A DNA stretch of 64,000 nucleotides, from contig SFDX01000001.1 in NCBI GenBank assembly GCA_004557455.1, forward strand, positions 1 through 64,000. The letters run 5' to 3'. The translations under genes were made by a program, and so were the position numbers. Source of the DNA: Akkermansia muciniphila (lineage in GTDB: Bacteria; Verrucomicrobiota; Verrucomicrobiia; Verrucomicrobiales; Akkermansiaceae). The notes under the pieces are model-generated. The model was not told where the DNA came from. It worked only from the letters and a program-made list of their open reading frames with translations, and did no database searches. Below are positions 35,563 through 42,890 of the stretch, one piece after another (position 1 is the first letter of the stretch; every line of letters starts with the position of its first letter).

Positions 35563-35590
35563 TTGACGCCGCGGGCACAGGTGGTAGAAT
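35563..35590 (+). promoter_or_regulatory. Promoter with leaderless spacing, small-protein gene
   Basis: TTGACG (35563-35568), a 16-bp spacer and TAGAAT (35585-35590), then 6 nt to ATG 35597. Confidence 0.6.
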
Positions 35591-35596
35591 GGGAGC

Positions 35597-35899
35597 ATGT
35601 CATTGATCAACAAATTAGCGAACGCTGCCAAGGACGCCATCTGCACCAAGATTATCGGTAAGCTCAAGGATCATTGCCCGGAGGAACTCCGGGGGGCTTT
35701 CTTGCAGTTTGTTGGTGATGAAGCGACCGTGCGCTGCGTGCGGGACTTCATCGGCCGCAATATCAAGACGCCGCAGGCCATAACCCCGGCTGCGATCGCT
35801 GCGTTGGAGCTGCCTGCTTCCGCCCGAAACATTCTGCAGGCAACCCCGGCCATTGCAGACTATCTGGCTGCGCAGGCACAAAGCATGTTGAATAAATAA
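35597..35899 (+). CDS. Small protein of unknown function
   Basis: 100 residues, mostly alpha-helical by composition, with no signal peptide or membrane helix. The middle holds a short region with Cys and charged residues (DEATVRCVRDFIGRNIK); the end is Ala/Gln-rich. I recognise no family. A clean promoter directly before the ATG supports it as a real gene. It ends 4 bp before the Na+/H+ antiporter gene, so the two are probably one transcript. Confidence 0.6.
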   Translation: MSLINKLANAAKDAICTKIIGKLKDHCPEELRGAFLQFVGDEATVRCVRDFIGRNIKTPQAITPAAIAALELPASARNILQATPAIADYLAAQAQSMLNK

Positions 35900-35903
35900 A
35901 CAT

Positions 35904-37556
35904 ATGCGCGGATACATCAAAGCCTTTCTGGTACTGCTTCTGGCCGCACTGATGCTGCCCGCCGCGGCGCAGGAGCAAGAGGCTGCCCACCGAAGCACCG
36001 CTCAGGTTTGCCCCACCTGCGGGCGGGGCGAGCATAGCTGCCACCCCGTCGGACAGGCTCCCGCTTGGTCCCATGAACAGACGGGGGAAGGCCCGCGATA
36101 CAGCCGCTTTCCGATTCCGCTGAAGGTGTATGAGGAGCATGAGGCGGGCATGAACACCGCGCAGAAACTCCTGCACCGCTTCCGGGCAGATCCCTTCAAC
36201 CCGGCCGCTACGCTCATTTTCCTGTTGGCTATCCTGCACACTTTCCTCGCCCCGCGCTTCCAGCAGCTGGCCCATTTCTTGGATCAGCGGCACAAGGAGC
36301 AACTTCGCGCGGAGAAGTTCCGTATTCTCCACCCGGAGCAGCGAGTTCCCGTTTCTTTTCTCTCTACGCTCTGCCACTTTCTGGGGGAGGTGGAGGTGGT
36401 GTTCGGCATCTGGATCATCCCCTTTGCCTTTGTATGCCGCCACTATTACAGTATGGATGACTTTTTGAAGTATATCGACCACGATACGGGCTTTACGGAG
36501 CCTCTTTTCGTGGCGGTTATCATGGTCATCGCATCCTCTCGTCCCATTTACCGGCTGGCAGAAAATACGTTGAAGCTCGGGGCCAAACTCGGCAAGGGCA
36601 CCCCGGCGGCTTGGTGGCTCTCCGTGCTCTGCATCGCACCACTCCTCGGTTCGTTTATCACGGAGCCGGCGGCCATGACCCTCGCAGCCATTCTCTTGGG
36701 CAAGAAGATTTACCGTCTCAAGCCGGCGGAGAGTCTGAAATATGCTACCTTGGCCTTGCTGTTTGTGAATATATCCGTAGGCGGTACGCTCACCCACTTT
36801 GCGGCGCCGCCCATCGTGATGGTAGCTGGCAAGTGGGATTGGGGTATGGGCCATATGCTTCTGCACTTCGGCTGGAAGGCGGTGCTGGGTATCATCTTGG
36901 CGAACCTGCTCTATTTCTATCTTTTCCGCAGGGAATTCCGCAGGCTGGCCGAAGTTCAGCGTATCAATGAGGCCTATGAAACCCATGTTCCGACCAGTTG
37001 GGAGGATAGGCAGGACACCATCCCGGTGTGGGTCTATGCGGTGTCGGTTCTTTTCCTGGCTTGGACGGTGTATTTTGCGCACCACCCCGCCATCTTCATC
37101 GGGGGCTTCCTCTTCTTCCTGGGCTTCACAATGGCTACCCCGCAGTACCAAAATGCCTTTTCCATCAAGGTGCCGCTTTTGGTGGCTTTCTTCTTGGCCG
37201 GCTTACTCATTCTCGGCGGGGTTCAGGGTTGGTGGATGCAGCCGGTGCTGGAGGGCTTGGCGCAGTTCGGCAGCAGCATTACCATGGGGCTTGCGGCCAT
37301 CCTGACCGCATTCAATGATAATGCCTCCGTCACCTTCCTGGCCGGCACCGTTCCCAATCTCCCGGAGCATATCCGTTACGCCATTGTCGCAGGTGCGGTT
37401 ACGGGCGGCGGTCTCACCGTTATCGCCAACGCGCCGAACCCTGCCGGGCAGGCTATCCTCGGCAAGTATTTCCGGGGCATCAGTGCCATGCGTCTCTTCT
37501 TCTGGGCCCTCCTGCCCACCGTCCTGCTCTTCCTCATTTTTAATCTCATTTGCTGA
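35904..37556 (+). CDS. Putative Na+/H+ antiporter (Na_H_antiport_3 type)
   Basis: 550 residues. An N-terminal signal-like helix (about 1-22) is followed by a short Cys/His-bearing extracytoplasmic stretch (CPTCGRGEHSCH), then about 11-12 membrane helices. Conserved-looking polar helix breaks include SFITEPAAMTLAA, SVGGTLTHFAAPP, AFNDNASVTF and NAPNPAGQAILG, with acidic residues as expected for ion exchange. The sequence matches the small bacterial family annotated as putative Na+/H+ antiporter (distinct from NhaA/NhaB/CPA2). It is the third cation/proton exchanger in this window. It is cotranscribed with the small protein before it. Confidence 0.8.
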   Translation: MRGYIKAFLVLLLAALMLPAAAQEQEAAHRSTAQVCPTCGRGEHSCHPVGQAPAWSHEQTGEGPRYSRFPIPLKVYEEHEAGMNTAQKLLHRFRADPFNPAATLIFLLAILHTFLAPRFQQLAHFLDQRHKEQLRAEKFRILHPEQRVPVSFLSTLCHFLGEVEVVFGIWIIPFAFVCRHYYSMDDFLKYIDHDTGFTEPLFVAVIMVIASSRPIYRLAENTLKLGAKLGKGTPAAWWLSVLCIAPLLGSFITEPAAMTLAAILLGKKIYRLKPAESLKYATLALLFVNISVGGTLTHFAAPPIVMVAGKWDWGMGHMLLHFGWKAVLGIILANLLYFYLFRREFRRLAEVQRINEAYETHVPTSWEDRQDTIPVWVYAVSVLFLAWTVYFAHHPAIFIGGFLFFLGFTMATPQYQNAFSIKVPLLVAFFLAGLLILGGVQGWWMQPVLEGLAQFGSSITMGLAAILTAFNDNASVTFLAGTVPNLPEHIRYAIVAGAVTGGGLTVIANAPNPAGQAILGKYFRGISAMRLFFWALLPTVLLFLIFNLIC

Positions 37557-37592
37557 TTTCTCCCCAACCCGAATACCCTCTATATACTCTGT

Positions 37593-38051
37593 ATGGCAAA
37601 AAAATCCTTTTTAGAAGAAGCTTTCGATTCCTTTTGCAGTAAGCTCGGAGAACACCTCGACATCCTCAGCAACGGCCGTCCCACCCACGGCATCGTCAGA
37701 CCGAGCGAGGTGCCCCGTCAATCCTCCGAGGACAGCGCATCGGACAGACGCGCTAAGGAAAGCGCCTACACGTCCATCAAGTACTGCAAACTCCATATCT
37801 CCGAACTCGAGTATAAACACATCAACGGCGCCATCTCGGATGCCGAATACGCCAAGCGCATGCAGGAAGAGCTCCAAAACCGCATCCAAGCCGAGGCTCG
37901 TTTCAACGAGCTCTGCGATATCTGCGATCAAATGCACAGCACCCAAAAGGCCATGGCCCGCGCCGGCAGTGTGGAGAAGATCAACGAACTGACCCGCACC
38001 TACAATGAGCTTGCTGCCCGCAAAGCCGAGCTCACAGGAGAGCGCAGTTGA
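37593..38051 (+). CDS. Hypothetical cytosolic coiled-coil protein
   Basis: 152 residues, hydrophilic, with no signal peptide. The second half (about 75-150) is heptad-like (for example AEYAKRMQEELQNRIQAEARFNEL and KINELTRTYNELAARKAEL split by a short turn), suggesting an antiparallel coiled coil like those of SHOCT-type tails. TATACT (37583-37588) lies 4 nt before the ATG, but no good -35 is seen. It converges on the acyltransferase gene, 5 bp away. Function unknown. Confidence 0.6.
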   Translation: MAKKSFLEEAFDSFCSKLGEHLDILSNGRPTHGIVRPSEVPRQSSEDSASDRRAKESAYTSIKYCKLHISELEYKHINGAISDAEYAKRMQEELQNRIQAEARFNELCDICDQMHSTQKAMARAGSVEKINELTRTYNELAARKAELTGERS

Positions 38052-38056
38052 CGCCG

Positions 38057-39118
38057 CTATTTAGCAAGCAAAACCCAGCGCGCAAGAAAACGGCAGCGCG
38101 CCGCAACCGCTACGATGCCCCAAGTGACGAGCAGGGTAGCGGGAATAGCCGCGAGAACGCTCAGCACACTGTTACGGGGTGACCTGTCCACAAAGAAAAT
38201 GAGGATCGGGTAGTGGAGGGCGTATATTCCGAAGGAACAAGACGCCAAACTCCGTATCACGCCGCACGGTTGTAAGTTCGGCATCTTGGAGAAAGCGTCG
38301 AACACACAAACGGAGGCCGCAAAGAGCAAGGGGGAGCTGTACCAAACATTCGCGGCAACACCGCAGGCATAACCAAGCCACGTGTAGCCCACAACAGCCA
38401 GAAAGAAAACACCGCCGAGCACCAGGTTACCGCCCGCCCGTGTCGGCAGTTTCATTCCCCTGCCCATCATTCCGCCCGCAATGACGTAAAGGCCGTAGCA
38501 TCCCCCTACCCAACCTATGCTCAACACCGCATCGGCTCCTATGTGCACGGTACGGCGCAGCAACGGTGACAGTGTCGGAATAACCATGGTCATCAGCATC
38601 GCCACCCCTAAAGGAGGCAGAAGTGTTCTCGGGCGAAAGCGCTCCAGCGCAACCGCGACTACGGGAATACAGGCATACAACCCCACCATCACAGGTAGAA
38701 ACCACAGGATGCCGCAGGGAACAGGCCCGACATACAAGCCGGCCTTGGCCAAGATCTTCCATGCTCCCCCATGCGCCAAATCCCTCCAAAGGGCCCACAC
38801 TCCCACCGATAAGATGGCAAAGGAACTTGCCGTCACTAACGGCAACCAATTTCGCCGCCAAAACCTACAGCATCGTTCGTCATCATAACGCCGTGTCAGA
38901 AGCAAATACCCGCTGATGAGAAAGAAAAACGGCACACTCATGCGGCCTAAATCAAAAAGGCCCACCATCACCACACGCTCGAACGCCGTCCACCCCATAT
39001 ACTCTGCAACCCGGAAGCGATAGACACTCTCTGCGGCGTGTACAATCACGACGCAGACAATAGCAATGGCCCGCAGATAATCAAGAAAGACGATTCTATC
39101 CCCGTTCCCCTGCTGCAT
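38057..39118 (-). CDS. Membrane acyltransferase, acyltransferase-3 family
   Basis: 353 residues with about 10 hydrophobic helices. The N-terminus RIVFLDYLRAIAIVCVVIVHA has the family's Arg and the catalytic-type His in the first helix; FFFLISGYLLL follows in helix 2-3. Such enzymes O-acetylate or O-succinylate surface sugars or peptidoglycan. The gene is visibly lower in GC and differs in codon choice from its upstream neighbours, suggesting transfer. A weak promoter (CTGTCA, 17 bp, TATACA, 8 nt to ATG) precedes it. Confidence 0.85.
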   Translation of the reverse strand: MQQGNGDRIVFLDYLRAIAIVCVVIVHAAESVYRFRVAEYMGWTAFERVVMVGLFDLGRMSVPFFFLISGYLLLTRRYDDERCCRFWRRNWLPLVTASSFAILSVGVWALWRDLAHGGAWKILAKAGLYVGPVPCGILWFLPVMVGLYACIPVVAVALERFRPRTLLPPLGVAMLMTMVIPTLSPLLRRTVHIGADAVLSIGWVGGCYGLYVIAGGMMGRGMKLPTRAGGNLVLGGVFFLAVVGYTWLGYACGVAANVWYSSPLLFAASVCVFDAFSKMPNLQPCGVIRSLASCSFGIYALHYPILIFFVDRSPRNSVLSVLAAIPATLLVTWGIVAVAARCRFLARWVLLAK

Positions 39119-39409
39119 GACACCGATGTATATACAGCATTTTGAATTCTGACAGCGCGTAAACCGTTGATACTCAACCTCTAAGCGAATCTCCCGGTAT
39201 TCTTCTCTCCTCCCGGAGCGACCCGCAGGACACCGGAGGCACCTTATTTTTCAAGGGAAATGTGCATTCGAACTTGACTCTTCATTCAAAAAGCTGTAGT
39301 CACCTCACCCTCTACAGACAGCAAGATAGGCTCATACAACGGCGGCTGTTGCTTACCTGACCCCTACTGCCCAGATTCTCCTCATACTTTATAAGCTTAC
39401 ATCAAGAGC
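39119..39409. other. Gene-free AT-richer stretch
   Basis: Apart from the acyltransferase promoter at its left edge, I see no gene, tRNA or convincing repeat here. Base composition is clearly lower in GC than the flanks. Confidence 0.5.
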
Positions 39410-39688
39410 TTACCGCATCTTCTTTCTGGTTCTGTACGCCTGCTTGGGGTGGGTTTCGTTTTCCGGGAAACGAAACTCCAACTCCCCCTTTGCCTCGAGC
39501 AGCTTCAAAGTAAAGTGGAGGGGATGAGGATGGCGATCCAATGCATTTGCAATCTCTGTCAGTACTAACCATCGATCTCGACAGAGGTACAGGATGGCCT
39601 GCTTCATTTCCTCGGCCTTGGCACGCTTCTTCTTTCGAACGAGGATAACGCTGGACGGCAGATCCTTGATATCGGCATCGGTCTGCTT
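39410..39688 (-). pseudogene. Remnant of the C-terminal winged-helix of an ATP-binding/RecG-like (COG2865-type) protein
   Basis: Read on the minus strand, 92 codons follow an in-frame stop at 39689-39691. The C-terminal 65 resemble the terminal winged helix of AlbA_2/ATPase-type transcriptional regulators: EIANALDRHPHPLHF, LKLLEAKGELEF and the hallmark FPENETHPKQAYRT. The catalytic and DNA-binding N-terminal domains are missing, and no start or promoter is in place. I read it as the decayed 3' end of a lost gene. Confidence 0.45.
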
Positions 39689-39799
39689 CTACCGGAGGCC
39701 ATAGGTTTTGCCGCTGGCACGTCCACACGCATGCAGACACCCCCAGATTTTTAAAGGCAGAAGATTTTCCGAAAAAAAGCTCGCATCACCTCTTTTTTG

Positions 39800-39828
39800 T
39801 TGACATGCGTTTAACGGGGGAATACAAT
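39800..39828 (+). promoter_or_regulatory. Promoter of the CD225/DUF2752 pair
   Basis: TTGACA (39800-39805), a 17-bp spacer and TACAAT (39823-39828). The leader of about 43 nt has no Shine-Dalgarno sequence. Confidence 0.7.
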
Positions 39829-39877
39829 GAACTCGTCCGGATGGTCCGGACTTTACATACAAACGAAATGAATACAT

Positions 39878-40150
39878 ATGAATCCTCCCTTCACACCCGC
39901 ACCTGCTCCGCAGCCCCCGGTTCCCTCCCACATGGCAAAGGCCATTCTGACAACGCTTTTCTGTTGCCTGCCTTTCGGCATTGTGGCTATCGTTAAGGCC
40001 AGCAAGGTAGACTCCCTGCTTGCCGCCGGTCGGCGTGATGAGGCCATTCAGGCTTCGAAGGAAGCCGATAACTGGGGTAATTGGTCCATTCTGGCGTCGC
40101 TTATCTTAGGGGTCGTCTATGCCCTTTTTGCTGTTGTAGTGGCGAGATAG
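39878..40150 (+). CDS. CD225/dispanin-family small membrane protein
   Basis: 90 residues. A Pro-rich N-terminal tail leads to a first hydrophobic hairpin ILTTLFCCLPFGIVAIVKASKVD, a short charged loop with DEAIQASKEADNWGN, and a second membrane helix SILASLILGVVYALF. This is the two-helix plan of the dispanin (CD225) family, which in eukaryotes includes IFITM proteins. Bacterial members commonly sit beside DUF2752 and TM2 genes, as here. The role in bacteria is not established; membrane-curvature control is an inference from the eukaryotic relatives. Confidence 0.82.
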   Translation: MNPPFTPAPAPQPPVPSHMAKAILTTLFCCLPFGIVAIVKASKVDSLLAAGRRDEAIQASKEADNWGNWSILASLILGVVYALFAVVVAR

Positions 40151-40212
40151 CAGAGGGAGCCTGAGGTCCTTGCTTCTGACCTCCCCCGGTACTCCCTGAT
40201 TGATAAGCAGAC

Positions 40213-40608
40213 ATGAGAGCATTGTTGATTCGCGTTGTGTGCGTGACAGCTTTGCTCCCGTGTCTTTTTGTCTTATGCTACGCCTATTCGTCGCAGATAT
40301 CGGAGTGGGTGACAGCTCTTTCCCCGGGGTGTGTATTTCGCCGTCTGACCGGTATCAAATGCCCCGGCTGCGGTGGAACGCGTGCCTTTAAGGAGTTGCT
40401 CCACGGGCATATTATTGAGGCCCTGCGCTATAACATGTATTGGCTGCCCTCTTTCTTTATTCTTCTACAAGAGCTCGTTGTTCGGGTCTTTCGCATATCC
40501 TGCGAGACACACCCTCGCTACTATCGTTCGGTGTACGTACCCTCGCTGAAGGCCTTTGCTCTGATTACTGTCCTGTGGGTTGTCTTGCGTAATGTGTTCG
40601 ACTGTTGA
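40213..40608 (+). CDS. DUF2752 membrane protein
   Basis: 131 residues with three hydrophobic segments. The family motif CPGCGGTRAFKELLHG lies in the first third, after a periplasmic-looking turn (TGIKCPGCGG). DUF2752 proteins are frequent neighbours of CD225 and TM2 proteins. Their function is unknown. A hairpin (GAGGTC/GACCTC near 40162-40182) lies between this gene and the CD225 gene, but they are only 62 bp apart and probably cotranscribed. Confidence 0.82.
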   Translation: MRALLIRVVCVTALLPCLFVLCYAYSSQISEWVTALSPGCVFRRLTGIKCPGCGGTRAFKELLHGHIIEALRYNMYWLPSFFILLQELVVRVFRISCETHPRYYRSVYVPSLKAFALITVLWVVLRNVFDC

Positions 40609-40665
40609 ATCTGCTTGCCCGGCTCGGGGCTGAGCTTACATCAGGGTGCAGCAACTCATGTTATT

Positions 40666-42750
40666 TTATAAAATACCGCAGCGGCGGAGCATGGCGGTGG
40701 GGGCGGGGTCGCGGTGCATGAAGTCGCGGTAGAGCTCGGCAGCGGGGCGGCTGTTGCCTTGGGAGAGGATGCAGCGGCGGAAGTCGCGTCCGGTGGCGGG
40801 GTTGAAGATACCCTCTGCAGAGAAGCGGGAGAAGGCATCGGCCTCCAGCATTTCGGCCCACTTGTAGGAGTAGTAGCCGGACTCGTAGCCGCCGTCGAAA
40901 ATGTGGGAGAAGGCGCGCAGCATGGAGGAGCCGGATTCCGTGAGCGGGATGCGGTAGTCTGCCAGCACCTCGCGGTCCACCTCTTCTATGTCGCGGTCGA
41001 CGTAGGAGGCGGTGTGCATGTGCAGCTCCAAGTCGATCTTGCCGAAAGAGAGCTGACGCATGAAGAATGAGGCGGCACCGTAGTTGCGGGCGGCCATCAT
41101 TTTGTCCAGCAGCAGGGCAGGAATGGACTCATCGGTCTGCCAGTGACGGGCGAATCGGTTGAGAGCCTCGCGCTCCCAAGTCCAGTTTTCGTTAATCTGG
41201 CTGGGCAGCTCCACGAAATCCCAAGCCACATTGCAGCCACCCAAAGAGCTCACCTCGACATTGCTGAGAATCTGGTGCAGGAGGTGACCGAACTCATGGA
41301 AGATGGTCTCCACCTCGTCATGGGTGAGCAAGGCCGGCTTGTCACCGAGCGGCTTACTGAGGTTACCGCACATGAGAGCGAGATGCGGACGACGGGGGCA
41401 CCCCTGCGAGGCGGCCCGTCCGTTGATGAGCGCATTCATCCATGCACCGGCGCGCTTGCTGTCGCGCGGGTACCAGTCCGTGTAGAAGGAGCCCAGGTGC
41501 TCGCCCGTCTCCGTGTCGTGCACATCGTAGTAGAGGACCTCCGGGTGCCACACCTCCACCTTACCCTCCGGGCAGGACTCACCCGGTTTCAGGCAGACAG
41601 TGGGGCGCTGTGTGAAGGCGATACCATACAACCCCGCATAAATGGAGAACATACCCTCCATCACCTTATCCATGGGGAAATAGGGCCGAAGCTCCTCTGT
41701 GTCGAAGTCATACAGAGCCTTGCGTTGTTTCTCGTTCCAGTACGCGACATCCCACGGAGCCATGGTGGGAATGGAGGTGCCGGTAGCCTGCTCGGCATAG
41801 CGGCGGATGGCCTCCTGTTCCTTCAAAAATGCAGGCTTGACCTTGTCGTGCAGGTCATCGATAAACGCGAGAGCACGCGCACCCGTGCCGGCCATGCGGC
41901 GATGAAGCACCGAATCGGAAATGCAGGAATAGCCGAACATGCGGGCCAGCTCATCGCGCAGGTGGAGGATGCGTTTGATGAGGGGCGCATTATCATAGTC
42001 TCCCGTCCCCTTGGTGCCGATGGCGCGCCATACCCGCTCGCGCAAGGCGGCGTTATCGGCATAGGTAAGCACCGGTTGTATGCTGGTGAATTGCAGGGTG
42101 AAACGCCATTGCGGCTCCTCCTCCGTGCCGTAACCTTTCGCAAGCGCGTCCTGTCGGGCGTTCTCACGCGCAGATGCCGGAAGTCCGGCCAATTCGGCAG
42201 GGTCAGAGGTGACGTATTCCCAAGCGTTGGTGGAGTCCAATACATGCTCGCCGAACTCGCGGGAGGCCTCGGCCAGCTGCATGGAGAGCTCAGTGAAACG
42301 AGCCTTGTCCTCCTCCGACAGATCGGCACCCTGTTCGCGGAAATCCGCCAACGTCTCCGCGATGTAACGCTGCTTCACCGGGCTGAGCTCCGTCACCCAA
42401 GGCATCTCCGCAGCGCGTTTGAGCACCGCATACAGTCTCGGGTTGAGCGTGATGGAGGATGAAAAACGAATCACCTCCGGCAGCAGCTCGTTGAAGGCCT
42501 CGCGCAGGGCAGGAGAGTCCATCACGGACATCAGGTGCCCTAGGCAGGTCCAAGCGCGGTTGAAGTCAACAACCGGCTCATCCATCGCCCCGAAGGTGTT
42601 CTCGTAAGTGGGCTCCTGCACGGCACAGATGTTCTCCAGCTCCGCTTGGGCTTGCTCGATAGCGTAGCGAATGTCAATGCGGGCCTGCTCCGGGGTCAAG
42701 GCCGACCACGGAATGTTGAAACTCTTGTCCAAGAAAGGATGCTCACTCAT
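40666..42750 (-). CDS. M3-family oligopeptidase (oligopeptidase A / PrlC type)
   Basis: A cytosolic zinc peptidase that degrades short peptides, including cleaved signal peptides in E. coli. 694 aa, normal length. The zinc motif HEFGHLLH is at about residues 485-492, and the family's GGYESGYYSYKWAEMLEADAF block lies near the C-terminus. It has its own promoter with a short (about 1-2 nt) predicted leader. It shares strand with the M16 peptidase gene upstream of it on that strand. Confidence 0.93.
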   Translation of the reverse strand: MSEHPFLDKSFNIPWSALTPEQARIDIRYAIEQAQAELENICAVQEPTYENTFGAMDEPVVDFNRAWTCLGHLMSVMDSPALREAFNELLPEVIRFSSSITLNPRLYAVLKRAAEMPWVTELSPVKQRYIAETLADFREQGADLSEEDKARFTELSMQLAEASREFGEHVLDSTNAWEYVTSDPAELAGLPASARENARQDALAKGYGTEEEPQWRFTLQFTSIQPVLTYADNAALRERVWRAIGTKGTGDYDNAPLIKRILHLRDELARMFGYSCISDSVLHRRMAGTGARALAFIDDLHDKVKPAFLKEQEAIRRYAEQATGTSIPTMAPWDVAYWNEKQRKALYDFDTEELRPYFPMDKVMEGMFSIYAGLYGIAFTQRPTVCLKPGESCPEGKVEVWHPEVLYYDVHDTETGEHLGSFYTDWYPRDSKRAGAWMNALINGRAASQGCPRRPHLALMCGNLSKPLGDKPALLTHDEVETIFHEFGHLLHQILSNVEVSSLGGCNVAWDFVELPSQINENWTWEREALNRFARHWQTDESIPALLLDKMMAARNYGAASFFMRQLSFGKIDLELHMHTASYVDRDIEEVDREVLADYRIPLTESGSSMLRAFSHIFDGGYESGYYSYKWAEMLEADAFSRFSAEGIFNPATGRDFRRCILSQGNSRPAAELYRDFMHRDPAPTAMLRRCGIL

Positions 42751-42758
42751 ATGCCCCT

Positions 42759-42787
42759 ATTGTAGCAAATCAGCGACTCGGCGTCAA
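42759..42787 (-). promoter_or_regulatory. Promoter of the M3 peptidase gene, near-leaderless
   Basis: On the minus strand: TTGACG (42782-42787), a 17-bp spacer, TACAAT (42759-42764), then 8 nt to ATG 42750. Confidence 0.65.
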
Positions 42788-42890
42788 GCAACAGGCGCGG
42801 CTTATTGAATTCTCTTACACAAGACAAGGTGCCCCGTGCAGCAGGGAAAAACTTGTGAAGTTTCAGATTCCCCCTGAGGGCACCCTTTAT

